From Oscillospiraceae bacterium (lineage in GTDB: Bacteria > Bacillota > Clostridia > Oscillospirales > Oscillospiraceae), in contig WQUY01000026.1 in the NCBI GenBank assembly GCA_009781855.1, positions 1-32,004 of the forward strand: DNA of 32,004 nucleotides, in the 5' to 3' direction. Position numbers and translations under genes: made by a program. The notes below the pieces were generated by a model. The model was not told where the DNA came from, did not search any database, and was given only the letters and a program-made list of their open reading frames with translations. This document shows positions 16,701 through 24,888 of this stretch, piece after piece (the stretch's first letter is position 1; the number at the start of each line of letters is the position of its first letter).

Positions 16701-19361
16701 GTGTCAGAAAAATCAAAGCAGATGCCTTTAGGCGGACAACCGGCAGTGGGCGCAGACAAGACCGTCATAAAAGCGCTTGGGCTTAGCGGTGGGATTTTCG
16801 GCGCTTCACCCGCGCAGGTCGATGTAAAGGACGGAAGGGTCATCCGAATCAGACCGCTCCATTGGGGAGAAAAGTATGATTATCAGAAGTTCAACCCATG
16901 GAAGATTGAGAAAAATGGCAAGACATTTGGCGCTCTTCCAAAATCAGTGCCGGCTCCGTGGAGCTTGGCATATAAGAAGAGAACCTATTCACCAAACCGT
17001 GTGAAGTATCCGCTCAAGCGTGTTGACTGGGATCCCAACGGCGATCGCAACACACATAATCGCGGCAAGAGCAAGTATGTCCGCATCTCATGGGATGAGG
17101 CAACTGATATCATCGCTGCGGAAATCAAGCGGCTTCATAAAGATTACGGCCCGCTGTCTATCCTTGTTCAGGGTGATGGACATGGCGAATGTAAAATGAT
17201 CCACGCACCGCATGGTTGCAGCACATTGCTGCTTGACAAAATGGGTGGATTTACACAACAAGTCAGAAACCCCGACAGCTGGGAAGGCTGGTATTGGGGT
17301 TCTAAGCATGTCTGGGGCAAAGGCTTCATAGGCATGATGGCTCCTGCTGACAATGTTGTTAAAGATATCTGCGACCACAGTGACATGGTTGTTATGTGGG
17401 GCGGCGACCCTGAAACAACCCACTGGGGCTTCCGTGGTCAGCTTGCAAGCCGTCTTCTATATTTCTGGACTGAAATCGGCATAAAGCAAATTTATATTTG
17501 CCCTGACCTCAACTACTCTGCTTGTATCCATGCGGACAAATGGATTCCAATTCTACCCAATACCGATGCAGCGATGCAGCTTGCCATAATCTATACATGG
17601 ATTATTGAAGGCACATACGACAAAGAATATGTCGCAACACATACAATCGGCATGGACAAAATAGAAGATTATGTACTGGGTAAAGTAGACGGAGTTGCCA
17701 AGACTCCAAAATGGGCATCGGAAAAATGCGGCGTTCCACCTTGGACAATCAAAGCGCTTGCGCGTGATTGGGCAAAGAAAATTGTCACCATTGGTCACTA
17801 CTTTGCAGGTGGTATGGCACGCGGTCCGTTCTCCCACGAACCTGCCCGTTTAGAATGTGTTATCCTTGGTATGCAAGGTCTTGGCAAACCAGGTGTACAC
17901 CAAGCTCAAGTTGCATATACAGGTATGCCCAAAAACATCATCGGCGCGGGTAAAGACCATATGGGCACATTTGGCCGCCTTGAAGGAACAGCTGCCGGTG
18001 AGCGCATCCTAAAACCACACCGTGGCACCCCGACGGCTTGGGGTAAGCAAATGATACCAAAGACATTGGTAGAAGAAGCCATCAGAAAAGGAACGGTTGA
18101 CTTCTGGGGAACCGGCGGCCACGAAGAAGAAGCCGCCGACCAATATGTCAAATATACATATCCAATCGCCAAAGAAGAGGGTGGCACAGAAATCCGCATG
18201 ATGTGGACAGATACGCCGTGCCGTCAGACTTGCTGGAACAATGGTAATGAGATAGCCTTGACATCTCGCGACTCTCAGATTGAATTCATTCTGGCACAAC
18301 ATCCATGGCTTGAAAATGACTGTCTCTTTGCAGATATAATTCTGCCTGTCAACACGACTCTTGAAGTTGACGACATTTCACCATGTATCCGTGACGGCGA
18401 CAGCTTCCAGAGTGTGCTTTACATGAAGAAAGCTATTGAGCCGGTTGGTGAATCAAAGAGTGACTTTGAAGCTGTTGTTGAGATAGCCAAGAAGCTTGGA
18501 ATGGAAAAAGAAGTCACTGAGGGATACTCAGTTGATGAACTCATCAAAGCGACATATGAGGGTATGAGATTCGACGAAATTGTGCCTTGGGATGAGTTTA
18601 ACGAAAAAGACTATATGGTAATCCCGGTTGCTGAAAATTGGGAAGAATTCCCGGCCGGACTATATCCGTTCTACATCGATCCGGTCAAAAATCCGCTCCC
18701 GACACCTAGCGGCAAACTTGAGTTTTACTCAGAGGGTCTTGCAAAAGCATTCCCCAATGACGAAGAGCGTCCGCCTTATCCACAATGGATTGAAAAGAGC
18801 GCAATTCACGATGAGCGTATTTCCAGCAGAAGGGCGAATATATTCCCGCTGCTCGTACTGTCAAATCACGGCAGATGGAGAGTGCACGCTCAAGCTGATG
18901 ATATTCCGTGGAGTAAAGAAGCATTTACCGGTAAGGTCAGAGGCTTTGACGGTTATCATTACGAGCCGTGCTGGATAAATACTGCCGATGCTGCAGCCAG
19001 GGGCATCAAGCATGGGGATATCGTTCGTGTTTATAATGAGCGCGGAAGTGTCCTTTGCGGAGCATTGGTATTCGAGAGAGTTATGCCCGGTGCAGTCTCA
19101 ATCGACCATGGCGCACGTACAGACTTTATCATTCCGGGTAACTTAGATCGCGGTGGCGCAATCAACCTCATAACTCCGGAAGGTCTGACATCTAAACATG
19201 CTGCGGGACAAGCAACGACGGCGTTCTTGGTCGAAGTTGAGAGAGTCAGCATGGAGCAGATGGACAAATGGATGAGAGAACATCCCGAAGCCTTTGAGCG
19301 CGAGTATGATCCGGCTTCCGGACTTAAATTCAATGCATGGGTCGAAGGGGGAAATAAATAA
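16701..19361 (+). CDS. Molybdopterin oxidoreductase catalytic subunit, transhydroxylase / catechol dehydroxylase type
   Basis: 886 residues from a GTG with AGAGGAGG at ideal spacing. The length fits the large subunit of Pelobacter pyrogallol-phloroglucinol transhydroxylase (about 875). It has no Tat signal and no cysteine in the first 160 residues, so it lacks the N-terminal Fe-S site of most DMSO-reductase enzymes, as the transhydroxylase group does. Key segments are VQGDGHGECK with H161 and RNPDSWEGWYWG with D192 and S193. By memory of the Pelobacter structure (His144, Asp174, Ser175 as Mo ligand) these are probable active-site residues. The C-terminal cofactor-binding domain is present (SNHGRWRVHAQ; TPEGLTSKHAAGQATT). 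It probably acts on a hydroxylated aromatic in the cytoplasm; which one is unknown, since no phloroglucinol-pathway genes are nearby. It overlaps the Fe-S subunit gene by one base. Confidence 0.9.
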   Translation: MSEKSKQMPLGGQPAVGADKTVIKALGLSGGIFGASPAQVDVKDGRVIRIRPLHWGEKYDYQKFNPWKIEKNGKTFGALPKSVPAPWSLAYKKRTYSPNRVKYPLKRVDWDPNGDRNTHNRGKSKYVRISWDEATDIIAAEIKRLHKDYGPLSILVQGDGHGECKMIHAPHGCSTLLLDKMGGFTQQVRNPDSWEGWYWGSKHVWGKGFIGMMAPADNVVKDICDHSDMVVMWGGDPETTHWGFRGQLASRLLYFWTEIGIKQIYICPDLNYSACIHADKWIPILPNTDAAMQLAIIYTWIIEGTYDKEYVATHTIGMDKIEDYVLGKVDGVAKTPKWASEKCGVPPWTIKALARDWAKKIVTIGHYFAGGMARGPFSHEPARLECVILGMQGLGKPGVHQAQVAYTGMPKNIIGAGKDHMGTFGRLEGTAAGERILKPHRGTPTAWGKQMIPKTLVEEAIRKGTVDFWGTGGHEEEAADQYVKYTYPIAKEEGGTEIRMMWTDTPCRQTCWNNGNEIALTSRDSQIEFILAQHPWLENDCLFADIILPVNTTLEVDDISPCIRDGDSFQSVLYMKKAIEPVGESKSDFEAVVEIAKKLGMEKEVTEGYSVDELIKATYEGMRFDEIVPWDEFNEKDYMVIPVAENWEEFPAGLYPFYIDPVKNPLPTPSGKLEFYSEGLAKAFPNDEERPPYPQWIEKSAIHDERISSRRANIFPLLVLSNHGRWRVHAQADDIPWSKEAFTGKVRGFDGYHYEPCWINTADAAARGIKHGDIVRVYNERGSVLCGALVFERVMPGAVSIDHGARTDFIIPGNLDRGGAINLITPEGLTSKHAAGQATTAFLVEVERVSMEQMDKWMREHPEAFEREYDPASGLKFNAWVEGGNK

Positions 19362-20182
19362 TGGGGAAGAAAGTATTTGTAATAGATCTGTCTATATGTA
19401 ATGGTTGCTATTGCTGCCAATTCATGTGTAAAGACGAGCACAGCGGAAATGACTGGAGCCCTATTGCAAAGCCTCAACCTGAGGTTGGCCAGTTTTGGGT
19501 GAAGCTCACTGAACGTGTGCGCGGCACCGTTCCCAAGGTCAAAGTGGCATACAGACCGCATCTTTGTATGCATTGTGATAAGGCGGCATGTATGGCTGCT
19601 TGTCCGTCGGGTAATATCTACAAGCGTGAAGATGGTCTTGTTGTTGTTGATTCGGTCAAGTGCAAAGGTTGCCGCAACTGCGTTGATGCATGTAACTTCG
19701 ATGCAATCTACTTCAACGAAGATTTGAACATTTCTCAAAAATGTACGGGTTGTGCACATCTGCTTGACAATGGCTGGAGTGAGCCAAGATGTGTAGATGC
19801 ATGTCCTACATTGGCCATGAAGTTCATGGATGAGGAAGATGCTAAAGAGCTTATCAAGGATGCTGAGGTATGGAGACCGGAAATTAAAGATAAGACACAA
19901 CCCAGAGTCTATTATCTCAATGTACCTAAGAAGTTTATTGCAGGTACACTCTATGATCCGGTAGAAGAAGAAGTATTCATAGATGCCAAATGTTCACTTA
20001 CCGACGTTGATAATGGCAAAAAGTATGCAGTGGTTACCGATGCATATGGCGATTTCTGGTTTGAAGATTTGCCAGACGGCAAGTTTAAACTCGAAGTTAA
20101 AGCAGGCGGCAAAACAAAGGTGTTTGATGAAATAGACACCACAGGAAACGATGTTAACCTGGGTGATATTCCGCTTGCGTAA
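19361..20182 (+). CDS. Fe-S electron-transfer subunit of the molybdopterin enzyme
   Basis: 273 residues, against 274 for the Pelobacter transhydroxylase small subunit. The ATG overlaps the preceding stop (TAATG), indicating coupled translation. It shows four complete four-cysteine sites: C13/C16/C19/C23; C69/C72/C77/C81; C101/C104/C107/C111; C128/C131/C144/C148. This is the DmsB-like plan for four [4Fe-4S] clusters, whereas the Pelobacter subunit is reported with three. Residues about 190-273 form a beta-rich transthyretin/Cna-B-like domain (FIAGTLYDP...YGDFWFEDLPDGKFKLEV), the distinctive tail of this enzyme group. No twin-arginine or membrane anchor exists, so electrons likely exchange with soluble carriers. 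A strong terminator follows at 20211-20252. Confidence 0.92.
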   Translation: MGKKVFVIDLSICNGCYCCQFMCKDEHSGNDWSPIAKPQPEVGQFWVKLTERVRGTVPKVKVAYRPHLCMHCDKAACMAACPSGNIYKREDGLVVVDSVKCKGCRNCVDACNFDAIYFNEDLNISQKCTGCAHLLDNGWSEPRCVDACPTLAMKFMDEEDAKELIKDAEVWRPEIKDKTQPRVYYLNVPKKFIAGTLYDPVEEEVFIDAKCSLTDVDNGKKYAVVTDAYGDFWFEDLPDGKFKLEVKAGGKTKVFDEIDTTGNDVNLGDIPLA

Positions 20183-20210
20183 GCGCTGATTTTAATAATC
20201 TACATAGCTT

Positions 20211-20252
20211 CTCGGGTGCAGTCTGAAAAGATTGCACTCGAGTTTGTTGTAT
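20211..20252 (+). terminator. Intrinsic terminator of the Mo-enzyme operon
   Basis: CTCGGGTGCAGTCT (20211-20224) pairs with AGATTGCACTCGAG (20229-20242) over 14 positions, two of them G-T, around a GAAA tetraloop. A T-rich tail (TTTGTTGTATT) follows directly. It begins 28 bases after the Fe-S subunit stop. Confidence 0.85.
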
Positions 20253-20334
20253 TGTCGGAAAACCTTGTAGTTGCTCCAAGCAAATATTTGCTGTTATATA
20301 TTGATTTTTACGTTGGAATGCAGATGGAGAAAAG

Positions 20335-20586
20335 ATGACAATGACCCTGGAGCAATACTATAACGGACTGATTAGAGCTGTAGTTGAAGTCACGGTTAGA
20401 AACAACATAATTGACAGAGTTATAATCACCAATCACCGCAATGGCATGGGGGAAGAGGCTGAGAGAATCATTGACTATGTCCTGGGAGAGCAAACACTAC
20501 AGGTAGATGCGATTACAACAGCAACACGAAGTAGTGAAACCATCTTGGCAGCTATTGAAAATGCATTGAGACAAGGCCTGGACTAA
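20335..20586 (+). CDS. Small FMN_bind-domain-like protein
   Basis: 83 residues from the ATG at 20335, with GGAG six bases upstream; a second ATG lies two codons in. The sequence follows the FMN_bind plan: a short glycine-containing start, EVTVRNNIIDRVIITNH, a helical middle, then VDAITTATRSSETILAAIENAL, close to the consensus VDavSGATxTSxaixxAixxAL in which the threonine can carry covalent FMN. The glycine of SGAT is replaced, so flavinylation is uncertain. There is no signal peptide, unlike many exported members. It lies 152 bases after the Mo enzyme, beyond a terminator, so it may be a separate unit. A redox partner role is speculation. Confidence 0.7.
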   Translation: MTMTLEQYYNGLIRAVVEVTVRNNIIDRVIITNHRNGMGEEAERIIDYVLGEQTLQVDAITTATRSSETILAAIENALRQGLD

Positions 20587-20698
20587 AGCAGGCATCAATA
20601 GCGAAAGAGGGGCATGTTTTCGATTTAGAGAATGGGCAACAATTGAAAACCGACTGCTTTTGATTTGGATAATTATGCGATATTTTATTACTCAGCTG

Positions 20699-20725
20699 CC
20701 GAGAGTCGAACCCCTCGTCGGTTTT
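20699..20725 (+). terminator. Hairpin-family copy 4, with T-run
   Basis: CCGAGAG pairs with CTCGTCGG (one bulged base) around TCGAACC-type loop bases, followed by TTTTT. It lies 110 bases after the FMN_bind-like gene and directly before the -35 box of the iscS promoter. Confidence 0.6.
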
Positions 20726-20728
20726 TGC

Positions 20729-20757
20729 TTGAAATCATAGGACGTATGTACTATAAT
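20729..20757 (+). promoter_or_regulatory. Sigma-A promoter of the iscS-iscU-nadA-metY operon
   Basis: TTGAAA (20729-20734), 17-base spacer, TATAAT (20752-20757). Predicted start near 20764, about 70 bases before the iscS ATG. The leader contains TAGTGTG and CATACTA, a weak inverted pair that might be an operator or a small stem. Confidence 0.75.
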
Positions 20758-20834
20758 AATAAAGTCATGAAATGATTGGCTTAAAGTAGTGTGATTTTAA
20801 AAGCATACTAAAATTATATGATATAGAGGTTGCA

Positions 20835-21989
20835 ATGGAAAGACTAATTTATTTGGACAATGCTGCGACAACCAGAGTATCAAGCGTAGCTCTGGATGCC
20901 ATGCTGCCATTTCTCAAGGATAGATACGGCAACCCATCGTCGGTATACTCCGTTGGCAGGGATGCGAAAAAAGCAATTGAAGATGCCCGAAGCAAAGTAG
21001 CAAATGCGCTTGGAGCCGAGCCGGAGGAAATATATTTCACTGGTAGTGGCACAGAATCAAACAACTGGGCACTTAAATCAGCGGCCGAGCTCTTAAAAGG
21101 CAAAGGTAAGCACATCATAACATCTGCCATTGAGCATCCGGCTGTTCAGAATACACTCAAATATCTTGAAAGTTTGGGCTATGAAATAACGACCCTTGCT
21201 GTCTCTCAAAATGGGCAGATTTCATTGACTGATTTGGAGCGCTCCGTGCGTAGCGACACAATTATAATCTCCATAATGACTGCAAACAATGAAATTGGCA
21301 CAATCTTACCAGCCGCGGAGATTGGTAAAATCGCTAAAGCAAATGGTGTTTTGTTTCACACTGATGCGGTGCAAGCCGCAGGCAGCATCCCAATAGATGT
21401 AGGTGAAATTAATGCCGACATGCTGACAATTTCCGGCCACAAATTGGGTGGAATAAAAGGCGTCGGAGCTCTGTACATCAAAAAGGGAATTAAACTGCCT
21501 CCACTCATTCATGGTGGCGGGCAAGAGCGTGGCGAGCGTTCGGGAACAGAAAATGTCGCCGGTATTGCCGCGCTTGCTGCAGCGCTGGAATACAAAGTCT
21601 CACGCCTGCCGCTGACCGATATCGCAAAAAAGAGAGACAGGCTTATTACAGAGCTGTTGAAAATACCAAAATCAGCGCTAACCGGCGATCCCATCAACAG
21701 ATTGCCGGGCATCGCCTCATTTGTTTTTGAAGCAATTGAAGGAGAATCAATGCTGCTCATGCTGGATCACTTTGGCATATGTGCCTCATCAGGCTCTGCG
21801 TGTTCATCTGGATCGCTAGACCCTTCCCATGTACTTCTGGCTATCGGGTTGCCACACGAAATAGCACATGGATCATTGAGGCTATCGCTGAGCGATGAGA
21901 TAACAGATGACGATATAGACTACGTTGTAGAAAAGTTGACGGATGTGGTCTCAAAGCTTAGAAAAATGTCACCTGTTTGGCATGAGTAA
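20835..21989 (+). CDS. iscS: Cysteine desulfurase, NifS/IscS type
   Basis: 384 residues; ATG with AGAGG upstream. It takes sulfur from cysteine as a persulfide for Fe-S assembly, releasing alanine. Motifs: LDNAATT at the N-terminus, GTESNNWAL, EHPAVQNTL, the PLP lysine K203 in SGHKLGGIKG, RSGTENVAG, and the catalytic cysteine C323 in SGSACSSGSLDPSHVL. The long mobile loop with this cysteine is the class I (NifS/IscS) signature, not SufS. The next gene encodes the scaffold, 54 bases away. A textbook promoter lies at 20729-20757, leaving a leader of about 70 bases. NifS and IscS cannot be told apart by sequence alone; no nitrogenase genes are present. Confidence 0.95.
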   Translation: MERLIYLDNAATTRVSSVALDAMLPFLKDRYGNPSSVYSVGRDAKKAIEDARSKVANALGAEPEEIYFTGSGTESNNWALKSAAELLKGKGKHIITSAIEHPAVQNTLKYLESLGYEITTLAVSQNGQISLTDLERSVRSDTIIISIMTANNEIGTILPAAEIGKIAKANGVLFHTDAVQAAGSIPIDVGEINADMLTISGHKLGGIKGVGALYIKKGIKLPPLIHGGGQERGERSGTENVAGIAALAAALEYKVSRLPLTDIAKKRDRLITELLKIPKSALTGDPINRLPGIASFVFEAIEGESMLLMLDHFGICASSGSACSSGSLDPSHVLLAIGLPHEIAHGSLRLSLSDEITDDDIDYVVEKLTDVVSKLRKMSPVWHE

Positions 21990-22043
21990 TTTTTAAAAAC
22001 CTGTTTATTCAGTATTCAAGCAATAGAGAGAAGGAGTAAAACT

Positions 22044-22466
22044 ATGTATTCAGATAAGGTTATGGAACACTTCGCGAATCCACGCAATGTAGGGGAATTG
22101 GAAAGTCCCAGCGCCGTTGGTGAAGTCGGCAATGCAAAATGCGGGGATATCATGAAAATTTTCTTAAAAATAGAAGATGATGTGATAACAGATGTAAGCT
22201 TCAAAACATTTGGATGCGGAGCCGCTGTAGCGACATCCTCAATGGCGACCGAACTTGTAAAAGGAAAAACCCTCAAAGAGGCGCTTAATATTACCAATAA
22301 AGCTGTCACCGAGGCTCTGGATGGGCTTCCGTCGGAAAAACTGCATTGCAGTGTTCTGGCAGAGCAAGCGATTAGGGCAGCAATCACAGACTATTACAAG
22401 CAAAAGGCTATTGACCCGCTTCCCATAGTTGGCTGCGACCTCAAATGTGATGGTTGTGCAGGGTAG
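22044..22466 (+). CDS. iscU: Fe-S cluster scaffold, IscU/NifU N-terminal type
   Basis: 140 residues; ATG after AAGGAG. It receives sulfur from the desulfurase and iron to build a cluster for transfer. The three ligand cysteines are C33 (NAKCGD, with D35), C58 (FGCGAA) and C102 (LHCSVLAEQAI). The usual LPPVK-type HscA recognition motif is absent, as in Gram-positive and NifU-like proteins. Unusually, the tail ends in GCDLKCDGCAG, adding C131, C135 and C138, a possible extra metal site. It sits between iscS and nadA in an evident operon. Confidence 0.93.
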   Translation: MYSDKVMEHFANPRNVGELESPSAVGEVGNAKCGDIMKIFLKIEDDVITDVSFKTFGCGAAVATSSMATELVKGKTLKEALNITNKAVTEALDGLPSEKLHCSVLAEQAIRAAITDYYKQKAIDPLPIVGCDLKCDGCAG

Positions 22467-22494
22467 CCACTTGCTTGCCGATAGGAGGAAGTCT

Positions 22495-23409
22495 ATGACA
22501 GTCAAAGAAGTACAAGATAAAATATTAAAGCTCAAACAGGAGAAAGACATTTGCATTTTAGCGCACAGCTATCAGGCAAGAGAGATAATTGAAATTGCCG
22601 ACTTTTCGGGAGATTCATATCAGCTAAGCGTTGCTGCCAGCAAAACCGACAGCAAGACAGTTATCATGTGCGGTGTTCGATTTATGGCAGAAACTGTAAA
22701 ACTGCTTTCACCTGAAAAGACCGTGCTCCTTTCTCACCCGGAAGCAGGTTGTCCGATGGCAGAGCAAATGGACAAAGCGCTTATAAGCGCGGTCAAAGGA
22801 CAGTTTCCGGAGTATACAGTCGTTGCATATATTAACACTACTGCAGAGCTAAAAACAATTTGTGATGTTTGTGTCACATCCTCATCAGCGGTCAAAATCG
22901 TAAATAATATTGAAAATAAAAACATATTGTTTTTGCCAGACTGTAATTTGGGAGCATATGTTGCGCAGCAAGTTCCGGACAAAAATGTCAAACTGTTGCA
23001 AGGTGGTTGTCCAATTCATGCGGCGGTTAATACTGATGATGTCAGAAAAGCCAAAGAGCGACATCCCGAAGCTTTGCTGCTGGTTCATCCTGAATGTGTG
23101 CCTGAGGTCGTAAAGTGCTCTGATTATGTCGGCTCGACTTCCGGTATAATGGAGTATGCGATGAACTCCAAGCATAAAGAATTCATAATTGGTACTGAAC
23201 TAAGTATTGCGGAGAACTTGCAGTACCGCTGCCCTGAGAAACGGTTTTACGGCTTGTCACACAAGCTGATGTGTCCAAATATGAGGATAAATACGTTGGT
23301 TGATGTGCTTAACTGCGTCAAAGGTGATGGCGGTGAAGAAATTATACTGGATGAAGCAACCATAAGAGATGCACGAATGTGTATTGATAAAATGATTGAG
23401 TTGAGTTAA
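22495..23409 (+). CDS. nadA: Quinolinate synthase NadA
   Basis: 304 residues from the ATG at 22495, which has AGGAGG six bases upstream; an in-frame extension to 22429 would overlap iscU and is rejected. It condenses iminoaspartate with dihydroxyacetone phosphate to quinolinate in NAD synthesis and needs a [4Fe-4S] cluster. The three ligands are C86 (AGCPMAEQ), C172 (GGCPIH) and C260 (LMCPNM), about 87 apart as expected for the triplicated fold. Other conserved segments are LAHSYQ, GDSYQLS, CGVRFMAET, HPEC and GSTSGIM. nadB and nadC are not in the window, so iminoaspartate must come from elsewhere. Placement beside iscS/iscU fits its cluster demand. Confidence 0.96.
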   Translation: MTVKEVQDKILKLKQEKDICILAHSYQAREIIEIADFSGDSYQLSVAASKTDSKTVIMCGVRFMAETVKLLSPEKTVLLSHPEAGCPMAEQMDKALISAVKGQFPEYTVVAYINTTAELKTICDVCVTSSSAVKIVNNIENKNILFLPDCNLGAYVAQQVPDKNVKLLQGGCPIHAAVNTDDVRKAKERHPEALLLVHPECVPEVVKCSDYVGSTSGIMEYAMNSKHKEFIIGTELSIAENLQYRCPEKRFYGLSHKLMCPNMRINTLVDVLNCVKGDGGEEIILDEATIRDARMCIDKMIELS

Positions 23410-23457
23410 TCCCAGCATACCAAAAGCACGATTTATTCATGAAAGAGAGAACACAAA

Positions 23458-24744
23458 ATGAAGAAAAAAGAATATAAATTTGAAACACTCCAACTGCATG
23501 TTGGACAAGAAAACCCAGACACAGCGACTGATGCCAGAGCAGTACCTATTTACGCCACGACATCATATGTCTTTAAAGACTGCGCTCAAGCGGCAGGAAG
23601 ATTTGCCCTGACTGAGCCGGGCAACATATATACCAGACTGATGAACCCGACATCTGATGCTTTCGAGCAACGCATAGCAGCGCTAGAGGGTGGCATTGCA
23701 GCACTAGCGACATCATCAGGAGCTGCTGCAATAACTCTTGCAATTCAAAACATTGCGCTTGCTGGGCATAATGTTGTTTCTGATAAACGCATATATGGAG
23801 GCACATATAACCTCTTTGCCCACACACTTCCGGAGTTCGGAATCACAACAAAATTTGTTGATGGTGGAAACCCCGAAAATTTCGAAAAAACCATAGACGA
23901 AAACACAAAAGCCATTTTTATCGAAACGCTAGGAAACCCACATTCTACAATCGTTGATGTCGATGCAGTTGCAAAAATTGCGCACAAACACGGCATTCCC
24001 CTCATCGTAGATAACACATTTGCTACGCCATATCTATTTCGCCCCATAGAGCATGGGGCAGATATAGTAGTTCACTCGGCGACTAAGTTTATTGGCGGTC
24101 ATGGCACATGCATCGGTGGCGTAGTCATTGATGCGGGTAACTTTGATTGGGCAGCTAATGAAAAATTCCCCGGACTTTCAAAGCCAAACCCGAGCTATCA
24201 TGGTGCGGTGTTGACCGATGTTGCCGGAAATCTGGCATATATTATTAAAATGAGAGTGACCTTAATGCGAGATACAGGCCCGACAATCAGTCCATTCCAT
24301 TCATTCCTGTTCCTGCAAGGGTTAGAGACATTGTCACTTCGGGTAGAGCGTCATGTAGAAAACGCACTAAAAGTCGTTGAGTTCCTAAAGAATCATCCGC
24401 GAGTTGAACTTGTTAATCACCCAGCGCTTGAAACGCATAGTGATTATGCGCTGTATAATAGATATTTCCCAAATGGAGCGGGTTCGATTTTTACATTTGA
24501 GATTAAAGGTGACTCTGACAAGGCTAAAGAGTTTATTGACAAGCTTGAATTATTCTCGCTTTTGGCTAATGTTGCAGATTCTAAGTCACTGGTCATTCAT
24601 CCTGCCAGCACAACGCACTCTCAACTGACAGCAGGCGAGATGCAGGAGCAAGGAATAAAACCGAACACCATACGCCTTTCAATCGGAACAGAGCATATTG
24701 ACGATATTATCGCAGACCTCAAACAAGCGTTGGAAGCACAGTGA
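23458..24744 (+). CDS. metY: O-acetylhomoserine sulfhydrylase (MetY-type)
   Basis: 428 residues, typical for MetY and longer than cystathionine gamma-synthase. This PLP enzyme joins sulfide to O-acetylhomoserine to make homocysteine. Visible: FETLQLHVGQ at the start, the YTRLMNPT motif, SSGAAAITLA, the PLP-contacting VDNTFATPY, the Schiff-base lysine K210 in HSATKFIGGHG, and the HPASTTHSQL segment near the end. A GAGAGA-rich stretch precedes the ATG. Gap to nadA is 48 bases, so it probably ends the iscS-iscU-nadA operon. A hairpin of the intergenic family begins immediately after the TGA. A cysteine-forming role using O-acetylserine is possible in this family. Confidence 0.93.
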   Translation: MKKKEYKFETLQLHVGQENPDTATDARAVPIYATTSYVFKDCAQAAGRFALTEPGNIYTRLMNPTSDAFEQRIAALEGGIAALATSSGAAAITLAIQNIALAGHNVVSDKRIYGGTYNLFAHTLPEFGITTKFVDGGNPENFEKTIDENTKAIFIETLGNPHSTIVDVDAVAKIAHKHGIPLIVDNTFATPYLFRPIEHGADIVVHSATKFIGGHGTCIGGVVIDAGNFDWAANEKFPGLSKPNPSYHGAVLTDVAGNLAYIIKMRVTLMRDTGPTISPFHSFLFLQGLETLSLRVERHVENALKVVEFLKNHPRVELVNHPALETHSDYALYNRYFPNGAGSIFTFEIKGDSDKAKEFIDKLELFSLLANVADSKSLVIHPASTTHSQLTAGEMQEQGIKPNTIRLSIGTEHIDDIIADLKQALEAQ

Positions 24745-24748
24745 AGCT

Positions 24749-24768
24749 GACGGGAGTAGAACCCCGTC
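24749..24768 (+). terminator. Hairpin-family copy 5, directly after the metY stop
   Basis: GACGGG (24749-24754) pairs with CCCGTC (24763-24768). The AGCTGACGGG family start follows the TGA with no spacer, as at pcp. No strong T-run follows. Confidence 0.5.
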
Positions 24769-24801
24769 GCCTGACGGCGGCACTTTGTGAAGCTTTTTGT
24801 T

Positions 24802-24818
24802 CTCCATTCTCAATTCAA
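24802..24818. repeat. Second copy of the CTCCATTCTCAATTCAA motif
   Basis: This 17-base sequence is identical to 9160-9176, upstream of the M14 gene. Here it has no partner arm, so it looks like a remnant of the same element. Confidence 0.5.
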
Positions 24819-24853
24819 ACAGTGGCAAAGCGAAACAAATAATTTGTAGCATA

Positions 24854-24882
24854 TTGTCAAAGTGTTGTTTGTGGAATATAAT
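24854..24882 (+). promoter_or_regulatory. Strong promoter for a leaderless NifS-like mRNA
   Basis: TTGTCA (24854-24859), exactly 17 bases, then a perfect TATAAT (24877-24882). Counting the last T as -7, +1 falls at 24889, the A of the ATG. The six bases between are ATCCTT, with no room for a ribosome site. Confidence 0.75.
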
Positions 24883-24888
24883 ATCCTT

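Noticed and set aside
22429-22494. Extended NadA start overlapping iscU
   Set aside because: The ATG at 22495 has AGGAGG at ideal spacing and gives the normal NadA N-terminus.
23410-23457. SAM riboswitch or T-box before metY
   Set aside because: The gap is only 48 bases with no conserved core or terminator, and the gene appears to be inside an operon.
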